This document shows, one piece after another, positions 8,533 to 17,663 of a stretch of 64,000 bases of DNA. A program made the translations under genes and the position numbers. The stretch lies in assembly GCF_015690355.1 (NCBI RefSeq), contig NZ_JADPRT010000001.1:124001-188000 (forward strand). Reading direction: 5' to 3'. The stretch is from Streptacidiphilus fuscans (lineage in GTDB: Bacteria > Actinomycetota > Actinomycetes > Streptomycetales > Streptomycetaceae). The notes under the pieces are model-generated. The model saw only the letters and a program-made list of their open reading frames with translations. It did not search any database and had not been told where the DNA came from. The number at the start of each line of letters is the position of its first letter. Within the stretch, counting starts at the first letter, position 1.

Positions 8533-9858
8533 GTGGTGAGCACCGGAGCCAGCAGCTCGGGCGCCGCCACGCGCTCGCTGCGGTCGCGCGGCAGGGCGCT
8601 GCTCGTCGCGGCGGCCCGCTACGACCCGCTGCTGCGCAACGCCCACTTGCTGACCCTCTCGTCCGTGCTGACCTCCCTCTTCGGTGCGCTGTACTGGGCG
8701 CTCGGAGCCCACTGGTACAGCCCCGACGAGGTGGGCCGGAACACGGCGGCGGTCTCCGCGATGATGTTCCTCGGGGGAGTCGGGCAGCTGAACCTCGCCA
8801 ACGCCATGGTCCGTTTCGTGCCGTCGGCCGGGGCGCGTACCGGCCGACTGGTCGGCCGTGCCTACGTCGTGGCCGCCTTGGTGACGCTCCTGTTCGCCGC
8901 CGGGTTCGTGCTGCTGATCCCGCAGCTGTCGCCCGGGCTGGACTTCCTGCACACGTGGGGCCTCGGCGCGGCGTTCGTCCTCGCCACCAGCGGCTACGCC
9001 ATCTTCAACCTCCAGGACGGCGTCCTCACCGGCCTGCGCCGGGCCGACTGGGTGGCGCTGGAGAACGGGCTGTTCGCGGCGGAGAAGATCGGGCTGCTTG
9101 CCCTCTTCGCCGCCGTCGGCACCGCCAGCGGCATCCTCGCCTCCTGGATGGTCGGCCTCGTCCTCTCGCTCGCGCTCACCAACACCTTCCTGTTCGCCCA
9201 CGCCTTGCCCCGCCACCAGCGTGCGGCGCCCGAGCCGGCCGCGGACACCTCCCGGCTCACGCTCGGCTACGTCTCGGCCGACTACGTGGGTGCGATGTGC
9301 TGGCTGGCTGCCGTCAACCTGCCGCCCGTGATCGTGCTCAACCGGCTCGGCGCCGCTGACGCGGCGTACTTCTCGCTCGCCTGGCTGGTGCCGCTGGCGC
9401 TGTACGCCTTCAGCGCCAACATGGGGTACTCGCTCGTCGTCGAGTCCGCGCGGGACATCACCCGGCTCGACGCGTACCGGCGGGTGCTGCGCCACGCGGG
9501 CCGGGTGCTGGTGCTCGCGGTGGCGGCGGTGCTGGCTGTCTCGCCCTGGGCACTGCGCCTCTTCGGCGAGGCCTACGCCCGCCACGGCACGGTCACGCTG
9601 TGGCTGCTCACGCTCTCCGCGCTGCCGAACCTGCTCAACACGACGGTGGTCGCGCTGTCCCGGGCGAGGCGGCGGATGCGCGTCGTGGTGGGTGTGCTGG
9701 GGTCGCTGGCGTTCCTGGTGCTGGGACTGACGGAGGCGCTGCTTCCCGTGATGGGCATCACGGGTGCGGGCGCGGCGTGGCTGATCGGGCAGAGCGTGGT
9801 CGCGGCGGTGCTGCTGTGGCGACGCGACTGGTGGTTGCCGAACGCGCGGCGGGACTGA
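8533..9858 (+). CDS. oligosaccharide flippase (Wzx/MATE-like) family membrane protein
   Basis: 441 residues with about 12-14 hydrophobic segments spread over the whole length, a short positively charged N-terminus (RSLRSRGRALLVAAARYDP) and no soluble domain. This is the pattern of the polysaccharide transporter/flippase families (Polysacc_synt, MVF/MATE superfamily), which move lipid-linked sugar units across the cytoplasmic membrane. Start choice is GTG 8533 with GGGAG 7 nt upstream; GTG 8536 is equally possible. It follows the acyltransferase by 57 bp and precedes the fused PRTase-kinase-HAD gene after a repeat-bearing gap. Confidence 0.85.
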   Translation: MVSTGASSSGAATRSLRSRGRALLVAAARYDPLLRNAHLLTLSSVLTSLFGALYWALGAHWYSPDEVGRNTAAVSAMMFLGGVGQLNLANAMVRFVPSAGARTGRLVGRAYVVAALVTLLFAAGFVLLIPQLSPGLDFLHTWGLGAAFVLATSGYAIFNLQDGVLTGLRRADWVALENGLFAAEKIGLLALFAAVGTASGILASWMVGLVLSLALTNTFLFAHALPRHQRAAPEPAADTSRLTLGYVSADYVGAMCWLAAVNLPPVIVLNRLGAADAAYFSLAWLVPLALYAFSANMGYSLVVESARDITRLDAYRRVLRHAGRVLVLAVAAVLAVSPWALRLFGEAYARHGTVTLWLLTLSALPNLLNTTVVALSRARRRMRVVVGVLGSLAFLVLGLTEALLPVMGITGAGAAWLIGQSVVAAVLLWRRDWWLPNARRD

Positions 9859-9885
9859 TCTCTGCAGACGGGGTGCTTGCACCAT

Positions 9886-10015
9886 CAGGGGCGCGGGGCT
9901 CTGCTGATGTGCGGCTCCGCCGCGTGGGCGCGACAAGCCACCCACGCAGCTAGCAGGCCGAACGGTCAGGGCCATCCGCACAGGGTGGTGTCCCGCGCAG
10001 TTCCCCGCGCCCCTG
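9886..10015. repeat. dispersed inverted-repeat element
   Basis: CAGGGGCGCGGGG (9886-9898) and its exact complement (10003-10015) bracket about 104 bp that include GCGCGACAAGCCACCCACGC. Elements with such ends and a CGCGACAAGCC-type core occur many times between genes in streptomycete chromosomes. The whole unit could fold into a long hairpin in RNA and might lower read-through from the flippase gene into 10106. Confidence 0.7.
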
Positions 10016-10105
10016 AGGTGCTCGCCGCGTCAGGCGGGTGCACCCTGGAACGAAGAGCGCGCGGAGGAGGCGGCCCCCCGTAGCCACCGGCATCCCGGGA
10101 GCCAG

Positions 10106-13006
10106 ATGATGAGCGCCAGCAGGAGCGAGGTCGACCCCTCGGCTGCGCTCGGGAACGTGGGCGGTCCGGTTCCGGACCCCTTCGCCACCCTCGACGAAAC
10201 GCTCGCCGGACTGGGCCGCTCCCTGGCCGAAGGGGAGTGGCTCGACGCGTATCTGTGGGCGGCGGGTGCGCTGCAGATCGTCGAGGACCGGATCGACAGC
10301 GTCTCGTGGCCGCCGCGTCGCCTGCTGACCCATCTCGCCAAGCGTGACGGCGACAGCTCCGCGCTGCGCGTGGGCTTCGAGCTGCTCGAGGCTGCGGAGG
10401 CCGCGTATCGGGCGTCGCCGCCGACCCGTGCCCTGCGCGCGTGGGCCGCCGACGCGGCGGCCCTGACCCTCGCGCTCGCCGGGATGGTCATGGGGGACGA
10501 CTCCACGTGCGCGCCGCAGTCCGCCGTCGCGGGGCGGGTGCTGGCGGGGCCGGGACGGGGGTCACGGCGGCTGGTCGCGCGGGACCTGCTGCGCCCGCCG
10601 GCCTGCTTTCGCAGCTTCGACCAGCACCCCGCCGACGTGGCCGCGCTCGCCCGCCGTTACTCCGAGGCGTACCCGGCCCGTGAACCGCCGCTCCTGGTGC
10701 TGGGAATCCGGACCTCCGGGAGCTATCTCGCCCCGCTGCTCGCCGCCGCGCTACGCCGCGACGGTCATACGCGCGTCGACTGGGCCACGACGCGGCCCGG
10801 TGCGCCGCTGCCCGCACGCGCCGCGTTCGGTGTCGCCGCACGCCTGCTGCTGGTGGACGACCCGCCGGTGACGGGTGGCTCGTTGGCCGACGTGGCGGCG
10901 GCCCTGGTGCGTGAGGGCGTGCCGAGCCAGGCCGTCGTCCCCGTCTTCGCCTGCTTCGACGACCCGCCGGTCGTCCCGGACCGCCTGGCCCGGTACGGCT
11001 GCGTGATGCTGCCAGGATCTGCCTGGCACGTACGGGAGTTGCTCTCGCCGCCCGCCCTGCGGGAGGCGGTTCCGCGCCTGCTGGCGGGAGTTCGGGTCCT
11101 CGACGTGCGCGTGCCGGAACCGGGCCGGGCCTCGCGTGGTGGCCATCTCCGCGTGCCGCTCGACGTCGTCGTCGCAGGTGACGGTGGCGAGAGCCAAGAG
11201 CTGGCGCTCTGCGCCGAGTGGACCGGCGTCGGGCGGTTCGGCCGTCTCGCCGTGGCCACGGCGGACGTGCTCCGCGGCCTGGTGCCGCGTGTCCACGGCT
11301 TCGCCGACGGCGTGTTGCTCCGTGACCGGCTGGACGGGCCGGACGCTGCCACCGTGCCGTCCTCGCAGGTCACGCCGGGCGAGGCCGCCGCATACGTGGT
11401 GCGACGGGAGGACCGGCTGGGCCTGGGGGAGGACCGGAGCGGGCACCTGGGCGGGCGCGATCCGGTCTGGGAGTCCGCCGCGCGGATGCTCGCCCCGGTA
11501 CTCGGCCGCGCGGGCGTGCTGCTGCGGCCCGCCCTCGTGCAGCCGTTGACGCGGAGTCTGCTGGCCGCCGCGCCGCGTCCGTGCCTCGTCGACGGCCGCA
11601 CCGCACCGTGGCGCTGGGCACCGGACGGCAGCCGCGCGTCGCGCAAGCTGGACTGGGCCGAGGGCGGCTTCTCCAGCCTCGACCTGGCCTGCTACGACGC
11701 CGCCTACGACCTCGCGGGGTTCGTCGCGCACGGCGACTTCGACGACGCGGTCGAGGCAGAAGACGTAGACGACGCGGTCGAGCATGAACTATTGCGTGCC
11801 TACGCTGATCTGACGGGGCGTCAAATCGCGCCCGCGCGCTGGTTCCTGTTCCAGCTGGTCCAGGCGGGCAACGCGGTGCGGCTGGCCCAGGGCCGCGGCG
11901 ACACGCGGGCGCTGCGCGCCCACGCCCGACGGGCGAAGGCCAGGGCGGCCCAGCGCTTCCTCGCCGGGGCGCTCCTGGCCGACCTGGACGACAGGGTCAT
12001 TGACGAGTCGTCAACTTCCCTGGTGGTGCTGGACATCGACGGAGTTCTGGAGACCGACGCGCTCGGGTTCCCGTCCGCGTCGCCGCTCGGGATGCTCGCC
12101 CTCCGGGCCCTGCGCGCACACGGCTTCCGGACGGTCCTCGCCACTGGCCGCTCGCTCGCGGAGGTCCGCGACCGGTGCGCGGCCTACGGGTTGACGGGGG
12201 GAGTGGGCGAGTACGGCGCCGTCTGCTTCGACGCGGCGAGCGACCGGCAGCGCGTCGTCCTCGACGACGCGCGGCGCGCCGAGGGGGACGGGGGACTGGC
12301 CGCGCTGCTGGCGTCCAGGACCGGCCATGAGACCGACCCGCTGTCGCACTGGTGCGTCCGGGCGTCGGTGCGCGGGACGGACGGCCGACGCACCGGGCTG
12401 TCAGCTGCAGAGACCGAGGAACTGCTGCGCAGCGAGCCGTTCGGCCGCCTCTTCGAGGCCGTGCCCGGCGACGCGCAGACGGACTTCGTCCCGCGCGGAG
12501 CGGACAAGGCCGCCGGGGTGCGCGCCCTGTTCACGCTCATGGGCGAGCCCGTCGAACCGCCCCTGCTCGCGGTGGGCGACGGCTCGGCCGACCTGCCGCT
12601 GCTGCGCTGGGCCCGGCACGCGGCCGTGCCCGCGCACGCGCGGCGGCTGTCGGGCGACGGCGTCCGCGCGACCCGGGGCGCGTACCAGGCCGGGTTGGCC
12701 GACGCGGTCGCCACGCTGCTGGGCCACCGTCCGGGGCACTGCCCGCTCTGCCGTCCGCCTGCGCTACCAGTGGAGACGCGGGCCGTGCTCGACGTCCTCG
12801 CCCTGCCGGAGGCGGGCCGCAGCGGGGCGCTGGCGCGGCTGGCGCGCCTCGCCCTGGCGGACGCCGGGCTGGTGGCGCGCCACGAGGCCGAGTTGCTGCA
12901 CGCCCGCCGTCCCTTCGGCGACTCTCTGCATCTGGTCACCACGGGAACGCCCCGCCCGCAACCCGCGCCGGCGGCGCGGCCGACGCCGGGGAGCCGGGCC
13001 GCATGA
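10106..13006 (+). CDS. fused phosphoribosyltransferase-kinase-like-HAD phosphatase protein
   Basis: 966 residues from ATG 10106 (GGGAG 4 nt upstream; ATG 10109 also fits). Three parts are visible. First is a type-I PRTase-like domain with LLLVDDPPVTGGSL (about 249-262), the PRPP-loop pattern. Second, KLDWAEGGFSSLDLACYDAA (about 514-533) resembles the metal-binding Asp region of APH/choline-kinase folds. Third is a HAD phosphatase with DIDGVLETD (about 643-651) and GDGSADLPLL (about 823-832), matching HAD motifs I and IV. The C-terminal 100 residues contain a CPLC pair and a helical tail. The setting, between a flippase and an APH-like kinase, suggests sugar-phosphate or nucleotide-sugar supply for the polysaccharide. 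No single known protein comes to mind; the function is unassigned. Confidence 0.8.
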   Translation: MMSASRSEVDPSAALGNVGGPVPDPFATLDETLAGLGRSLAEGEWLDAYLWAAGALQIVEDRIDSVSWPPRRLLTHLAKRDGDSSALRVGFELLEAAEAAYRASPPTRALRAWAADAAALTLALAGMVMGDDSTCAPQSAVAGRVLAGPGRGSRRLVARDLLRPPACFRSFDQHPADVAALARRYSEAYPAREPPLLVLGIRTSGSYLAPLLAAALRRDGHTRVDWATTRPGAPLPARAAFGVAARLLLVDDPPVTGGSLADVAAALVREGVPSQAVVPVFACFDDPPVVPDRLARYGCVMLPGSAWHVRELLSPPALREAVPRLLAGVRVLDVRVPEPGRASRGGHLRVPLDVVVAGDGGESQELALCAEWTGVGRFGRLAVATADVLRGLVPRVHGFADGVLLRDRLDGPDAATVPSSQVTPGEAAAYVVRREDRLGLGEDRSGHLGGRDPVWESAARMLAPVLGRAGVLLRPALVQPLTRSLLAAAPRPCLVDGRTAPWRWAPDGSRASRKLDWAEGGFSSLDLACYDAAYDLAGFVAHGDFDDAVEAEDVDDAVEHELLRAYADLTGRQIAPARWFLFQLVQAGNAVRLAQGRGDTRALRAHARRAKARAAQRFLAGALLADLDDRVIDESSTSLVVLDIDGVLETDALGFPSASPLGMLALRALRAHGFRTVLATGRSLAEVRDRCAAYGLTGGVGEYGAVCFDAASDRQRVVLDDARRAEGDGGLAALLASRTGHETDPLSHWCVRASVRGTDGRRTGLSAAETEELLRSEPFGRLFEAVPGDAQTDFVPRGADKAAGVRALFTLMGEPVEPPLLAVGDGSADLPLLRWARHAAVPAHARRLSGDGVRATRGAYQAGLADAVATLLGHRPGHCPLCRPPALPVETRAVLDVLALPEAGRSGALARLARLALADAGLVARHEAELLHARRPFGDSLHLVTTGTPRPQPAPAARPTPGSRAA

Positions 13007-14112
13007 GAGCGCAGCGTGCCTCGGGCGGCTCCGGTCGCGGGAGTTCCGTCGCGGCGGACCACGGCGTGACGCTCCGGGAGCAGGTGCGCGGGTTCCTGCC
13101 CGTGCGGCGGCCGACGGTGCTGCGGGTGCCCGTGGAGCGCCGTGAGGCCCGGCGTCTGGCCAGGCGTTTCCGGCCGGAGCAGCCTCCGTCGGCCCGGCGA
13201 CGCGGCAGCGGCCTCGCCGACGTGCTGGTCCTGCAACTCGAACTGCCGGACCGGGGAAGTGTCGTGCTCAAGCACGCGCACAGCGAGCCCGCGGCCCGCG
13301 CGCTCGACCGGGAGTGGGCGGTGCTGACGCGCCTTCGGCAGGACGAAAGGCTCGGCGAGTGGCGGCGGCTGGTCCCCGCGCCGCTGGACCGGGACCTGGA
13401 CGCTCCGCTGCCGATGATCACCGAGAGCCGCCTGCCGGGCCGCGACGCCGCCACGATCCTGCGAGCCCGCCCCGACACCGCCGACTCGGTCGCCCGCCTC
13501 GCGCTGGACGCGCTCGCCGTGCTCCACCGCGTCACCGCCCGTCCCGAGCCCGGCGCGGGCCGCGCCGACGCGTGGGTGACGGAACCGTTGGCGGCCGTGC
13601 GCGGCGACGTGCCCTGGTGCCGCACCGGCCCGGGAGCGGCCGGGCTGACCGCTGTCGGCGCGCGGCTGCGCGGCGCTCTGGACGGCCGCACCGTCGCGGT
13701 CGGCTGGACCCACGGCGACTACCATCCGGGCAACGTGCTGCTGGACGAGGAGGGCAGCCGGGTCACCGGCATCGTCGACTGGGGTGAGGCCCGCGCGGAC
13801 GGCCCGGTGGTCGTCGACGCCGCCACCTTCGTGCTCATGGTGCGCTGCCTGCGCAACGGCGCCGACCTCGGCCCGGTCGTGGCGGGCATCCTCCACGACG
13901 GCGCGCTCGCCCCCGAGGACGCGCGTCTGCTCGCGGGCCAGGACACGGCGGACGTGGCCGACGCCTCCGACGTGGACTTCGTGCTGCTGGCCTGGCTCTG
14001 GCACGTGGCCGCGAACGTCACCAAGTCGCCGCGCTACGGGCGCAGCCGGATCTGGTACCGCCGCGCGGTCGCGCCGGTGCTCGCGGAGGCGGTGCAATGG
14101 CCGGTGCCCTGA
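13003..14112 (+). CDS. aminoglycoside phosphotransferase (APH)-fold kinase
   Basis: 369 residues from ATG 13003, which overlaps the previous stop as ATGA and implies translational coupling. The reading frame stays open further upstream, but that part is a shadow of the fused gene. The catalytic loop THGDYHPGN (about 236-244) and the metal-binding IVDWGEA (about 256-262) are intact. LVLQLELPDRGSVVLKHAHSE near residue 75-95 gives the ATP-binding Lys. Members of the family phosphorylate hydroxyls of sugars, amino alcohols or drugs. Inside a polysaccharide locus a sugar or polyol kinase role is more likely than antibiotic resistance. Confidence 0.82.
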   Translation: MRAQRASGGSGRGSSVAADHGVTLREQVRGFLPVRRPTVLRVPVERREARRLARRFRPEQPPSARRRGSGLADVLVLQLELPDRGSVVLKHAHSEPAARALDREWAVLTRLRQDERLGEWRRLVPAPLDRDLDAPLPMITESRLPGRDAATILRARPDTADSVARLALDALAVLHRVTARPEPGAGRADAWVTEPLAAVRGDVPWCRTGPGAAGLTAVGARLRGALDGRTVAVGWTHGDYHPGNVLLDEEGSRVTGIVDWGEARADGPVVVDAATFVLMVRCLRNGADLGPVVAGILHDGALAPEDARLLAGQDTADVADASDVDFVLLAWLWHVAANVTKSPRYGRSRIWYRRAVAPVLAEAVQWPVP

Positions 14113-15893
14113 GTGTGAGCGCCGTGAGCGTGGGGGTGCGGAGGTACGCGCCCTGCGCCCCGCTGCCCGTGGCACTCGTGCTGTGGCTGCTGTCGCTGCG
14201 CAACGTCAACCTGGGCGGGATCGGCGCCCTCGGGCTGCTCCAGGTGCTGCCGCCGCTGTACTGGGTCGCCGTCGTGCTGCTGACCGGCGGCTTCGTGGCG
14301 ACGCTCCGCACGCCCCGGCTGAGCCAGGGCTGGCTCGCCGGCTACGTTCTCGCGCTGATCGCCCTGATCCACGCCACCCCGACGCTGCTCTACCCGACCC
14401 TGCGCTACGCCTGGGCGTGGAAACACGTCGCGATCGTCGACGCGATGCTGCATCACAACGGGGTGGTGCCGAACGCGGGGGACCTGGAGATCTACAACCA
14501 GTGGCCGGGCTTCTTCCTGCTCAACGTCGCGGTGCTCAAGGTGCTCGGCCTCTCCTCCCCGGTGGGCTACGCGGCGTGGGTGCCGCCCTTCGCCAACGCC
14601 CTGATGCTGGTGCCGCTGCTGCTGATCTACCGCTCCGTCACCACCGACCGGCGGATCGTCTGGACCGGCGTGTGGATCTACTACTCGGTCTCCTGGATCG
14701 GGCAGGACTACTTCTCGCCGCAGGCCTTCGCCTTCCTCCTCTACGCCTGGGTGATGGCACTGGTGCTGCGACGGCTCCCGGCCAAGGCCAGGGCACCGGG
14801 TGAGCCGGCTTCCGGCCGTCCGCCGGATCGGCCCACGAGCGGTGTGCTCGGAGGCTGGGGTTGGTCGCTGGTTACGGTGCTGCTGCTGGTCGGCGCCATC
14901 GTCTGCTCGCACCAGCTCACCCCGCTGATGGTGATCAGCGGCCTGGCCCTGCTGATGATCCCTCGCCGCAACCGCCGGGTGGTGTGGCCGCCGCTGGTCG
15001 GTGCGGCGGTGATCACGGCCGTCTACGGCGCGACGGTGGCCCGGCCGTACCTGTCGAAGAACCTCGGCTCGTTCGTGTCGTCGCTGGCCAGCCCGGACGG
15101 CAACGTGGCCTCCGGCTTCCGGAGCCTTGGCTCGGCCGCACCGGAGCAGGTGCTGGTCGGCTTTGTGGACCGGGGACTGTCGGCCACCGTGATGCTGCTC
15201 GCTGTCGCCTGCCTGGTGCTGCGGCGCTGGACCCGGCGCACGCCGATCGTCTGGCTGCTGGTCGCGCCGCTGCCGCTGCTCGCGGCCAACGCCTACGGCG
15301 GCGAGATGCTGTTCCGGGCGTACATGTTCTCGCTCCCCGCCGCGTGCTTCCTGATCGGCGCGCTGGTGCACCCGAGCCGACGCGGCCAGGAGGCTGCCCG
15401 GACGCGGTGGTCGGGGCCGCGCAAGGCCCTGCTCCCCGTGCTGATGCTGGCCCTGCTGGGTGGGTTGTTCTTCAGCTACGACAGCAAGGAGGCGATGAAC
15501 TACTACACCTCCGACGAGGTTGCCGCCGCCAGCTGGATGACCGACAACGCGCCGCCCGGGGCGGTGATCGTGGCGGTGACGGGCGCCGTCCCAGGGCTGG
15601 ACGAGCGTTACGACGAGCACCCCGAGGTGGTCCTGGCCGCCACCGCCCCCCAGCTCCAGCAGTTGCTGGTCGCCGATCCGCGCACCGCCCTGCTCTACAG
15701 CGTCGGCTTCGTGAAGTCGGGCACGCCCGTGTACCTGATCCTGAGCCGCGCGCAGATGTGGGAGCTGAAGCTGACCGGCGAGTTGCCCGCCGACACTGTC
15801 GCCCGACTGGCGGATGCCGTGTCGGCGACCCCCGGATTCACACTGGTGTACCGCAACGCCAACGCGTCGGTCTACCGGTTCACCGTCGGCTGA
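14097..15893 (+). CDS. polytopic membrane protein, GT-C/polymerase-like
   Basis: 598 residues from ATG 14097, overlapping the kinase gene by 16 bp. There are about ten hydrophobic segments between residues 20 and 460. A soluble C-terminal domain of about 130 residues follows and would face outward (YYTSDEVAAASWMTDNAPPG onward). That layout is typical of GT-C glycosyltransferases and O-antigen-polymerase-like proteins, which use lipid-linked sugars at the outer face of the membrane. Short acidic motifs in the first periplasmic loops (VDAML, GDLEIYNQWPG) are candidates for the catalytic site. It probably polymerises or transfers the sugar unit exported by the flippase at 8533. The exact family is not certain. 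Confidence 0.72.
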   Translation: MAGALSVSAVSVGVRRYAPCAPLPVALVLWLLSLRNVNLGGIGALGLLQVLPPLYWVAVVLLTGGFVATLRTPRLSQGWLAGYVLALIALIHATPTLLYPTLRYAWAWKHVAIVDAMLHHNGVVPNAGDLEIYNQWPGFFLLNVAVLKVLGLSSPVGYAAWVPPFANALMLVPLLLIYRSVTTDRRIVWTGVWIYYSVSWIGQDYFSPQAFAFLLYAWVMALVLRRLPAKARAPGEPASGRPPDRPTSGVLGGWGWSLVTVLLLVGAIVCSHQLTPLMVISGLALLMIPRRNRRVVWPPLVGAAVITAVYGATVARPYLSKNLGSFVSSLASPDGNVASGFRSLGSAAPEQVLVGFVDRGLSATVMLLAVACLVLRRWTRRTPIVWLLVAPLPLLAANAYGGEMLFRAYMFSLPAACFLIGALVHPSRRGQEAARTRWSGPRKALLPVLMLALLGGLFFSYDSKEAMNYYTSDEVAAASWMTDNAPPGAVIVAVTGAVPGLDERYDEHPEVVLAATAPQLQQLLVADPRTALLYSVGFVKSGTPVYLILSRAQMWELKLTGELPADTVARLADAVSATPGFTLVYRNANASVYRFTVG

Positions 15894-15906
15894 GGAGGTG
15901 GGCCGG

Positions 15907-16803
15907 ATGCGCATGACATCGACAGGGCTGCGGGTCGCGGCGGCGATGCTGGTCCTGGGCCTCACCGCCGCCTGTGGAGGCGGGGGCACGCCCCACGCCG
16001 GATCGGCGGGCGGCACCCCTGGGTCCGCGCCCGGAAGCTCCGCGAGCAGCTCCGCGTCCGCCCCGGCGACGCCGAGCCCGTCCGCCCCCGGCCCCTGGAA
16101 CCTCGTCCTGTCCGACGACTTCACCGGCGGCTCCCTCGACACCGCGCGCTGGGCCACCTGTTACGACTGGAACCTCGACGGCTGCACCAACGCGGGCAAC
16201 AACGAGCTGGAGTGGTACCTGCCGAACCAGGTCAGTGTCGGAGGCGGTTCGCTCCAGCTGACCGCCCAGCGGCAGACGACCGCGGGCAGCGACGGGCACA
16301 CCTACCCGTGGACCTCCGGAATGGTCACCACCGGCCGCGACAGCTGGAACGCGCAGCCCCGGCAGACCTTCCAGTACGGCTTCTTCGCCGCGGCGCTGCG
16401 CATACCCGCGCAGGCCGGGATGTTCCCCGCCTTGTGGCTGCTCCCCGCCGCGCACGACGTCCCGCAGGAGATCGACATCGCCGAGTTCGCCGGCACCACC
16501 CAGGTCGTACAGAACACGATCCACTGGCAGCGCGCCGACGGCTCCACCGACCAGCAGCAGCACTGGTTCGGCCCGGTGAACTTCCCCGCCGGGTTCCACG
16601 TCTTCGCCGTCGACTGGGAACCCACGTCGGTCACCTGGTACGTCGACGGCAAGCCCGTCTGGAAGGTCACCGACCGCGCGGACATCCCGGCGATGCCCAT
16701 GGAGCTGATCCTCAATCTGGCGGTCGGGTACCCGTACCCGCCGCCGGCGAACGTGGACAAGGCCCAGCTCCAGGTGGAGTGGGTGAGGGTGTGGCAGCAC
16801 TGA
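15907..16803 (+). CDS. GH16 family glycoside hydrolase, lipoprotein
   Basis: 298 residues from ATG 15907, chosen because GGAGG lies 8-9 nt upstream. The signal peptide ends in a lipobox (LTAAC, Cys23), followed by a Gly/Ser/Pro-rich linker to about residue 60 and a GH16 jelly roll. The catalytic strand reads EIDIAE (188-193) with nucleophile Glu188, helper Asp190 and acid/base Glu193, the beta-bulge-type motif of laminarinases and lichenases. Anchored outside the membrane, it may trim or release the polysaccharide made by the locus. It lies 13 bp after the GT-C-like gene and is followed by a close paralogue. Confidence 0.88.
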   Translation: MRMTSTGLRVAAAMLVLGLTAACGGGGTPHAGSAGGTPGSAPGSSASSSASAPATPSPSAPGPWNLVLSDDFTGGSLDTARWATCYDWNLDGCTNAGNNELEWYLPNQVSVGGGSLQLTAQRQTTAGSDGHTYPWTSGMVTTGRDSWNAQPRQTFQYGFFAAALRIPAQAGMFPALWLLPAAHDVPQEIDIAEFAGTTQVVQNTIHWQRADGSTDQQQHWFGPVNFPAGFHVFAVDWEPTSVTWYVDGKPVWKVTDRADIPAMPMELILNLAVGYPYPPPANVDKAQLQVEWVRVWQH

Positions 16804-17651
16804 GCACCCGGACGAGTCGGATCGCGCGGCTGGGCGTCGTCATGGCCGGCCTGCTCGTCGCTCTGGCCGCCTGCGGAGGAGGCGGAACGCCGGGCGGGGC
16901 CGGGATGGCCACGCAGAGCCCGCCGCCCGACGTTCCCGGGCCGTGGCACCTGGTCTTCAACGACCACTTCACCGGCTCCTCGCTCGACACCGGCAACTGG
17001 GCCACCTGCTACGACTGGAACGACAACGGCTGTACCAACGGGACCAACAACGAGATCGAGTGGTACCGGCCGAGCCAGGTCAGCGTCGGGAACGGCTGGC
17101 TTCAGCTGAGCGCGCAGCGGCAGGCCACCACCGGCAGCGACGGGCACACCTACCCGTGGACCTCAGGCATGGTCACCACCGGTCGCGACTCCTGGGACGC
17201 CACGCCGCGCCACACCTTCACCTACGGCTACTTCTCCGCCGCGATCGAGATCCCCGCCGAGTCCGGCATGTTCCCCGCCTTCTGGCTGCTCCCCGCGCAG
17301 CACTACGCGCGGCAGGAGATCGACATCGCCGAGTTCATCGGCAGCACCCAGCAGGTCCAGATGACCCTGCACTGGCAGCAGCCGAACGGCACACCCCAGT
17401 TCCAGCGCGACAGTTGGGGGCCGGTCGACTTCCCGGCGGAGATCCATGTCTTCGCCGTGGACTGGGAGCCCGGCTCGGTCACCTGGTACGTCGACGGAGT
17501 GGAGCGCTTCCGGATCACCGACCCGGCCAAGGTGCCGACGCTGCCGATGGAGCTGCTGCTCAACCTGGCGGTCGGCTACCCGTCCGCGCCGCCGGACAAC
17601 GTCGACCACGCCGTGATGAAGGTCGACTGGGTGAGCGTCTGGCAGCACTGA
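16791..17651 (+). CDS. GH16 family glycoside hydrolase, lipoprotein (tandem paralogue)
   Basis: 286 residues from GTG 16791, overlapping the first GH16 gene by 13 bp. The lipobox is LAAC (Cys28), the linker is shorter than in the paralogue, and the catalytic motif EIDIAE sits at 176-181. Long stretches match the upstream copy (for example SDGHTYPWTSGMVTTGRDSW), so the pair arose by tandem duplication. The main difference is the linker and some loop residues around the substrate cleft (HYARQ against HDVPQ just before the catalytic Glu). The pair may cleave different linkages or act at different distances from the membrane. The gene ends 12 bp before the stop of the convergent deacetylase gene. 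Confidence 0.86.
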   Translation: MAALSTRTSRIARLGVVMAGLLVALAACGGGGTPGGAGMATQSPPPDVPGPWHLVFNDHFTGSSLDTGNWATCYDWNDNGCTNGTNNEIEWYRPSQVSVGNGWLQLSAQRQATTGSDGHTYPWTSGMVTTGRDSWDATPRHTFTYGYFSAAIEIPAESGMFPAFWLLPAQHYARQEIDIAEFIGSTQQVQMTLHWQQPNGTPQFQRDSWGPVDFPAEIHVFAVDWEPGSVTWYVDGVERFRITDPAKVPTLPMELLLNLAVGYPSAPPDNVDHAVMKVDWVSVWQH

Positions 17652-17663
17652 GGACGGGGCGCC

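Noticed and set aside
12352..13002. N-terminal extension of the APH-like gene
   Set aside because: It is in another frame of the PRTase-kinase-HAD gene and has Arg/Gly-rich shadow composition; ATG 13003 overlaps the upstream stop as expected.
12184..14175. 663-codon minus-strand frame across the HAD and APH-like genes
   Set aside because: No motifs and biased composition; the plus strand has intact HAD and APH catalytic motifs and a 4-bp overlap.
14034..16157. 707-codon minus-strand frame opposite the GT-C-like gene
   Set aside because: Product is Gln/His/Arg-rich with no hydrophobic or domain pattern, while the plus strand encodes regular membrane helices.
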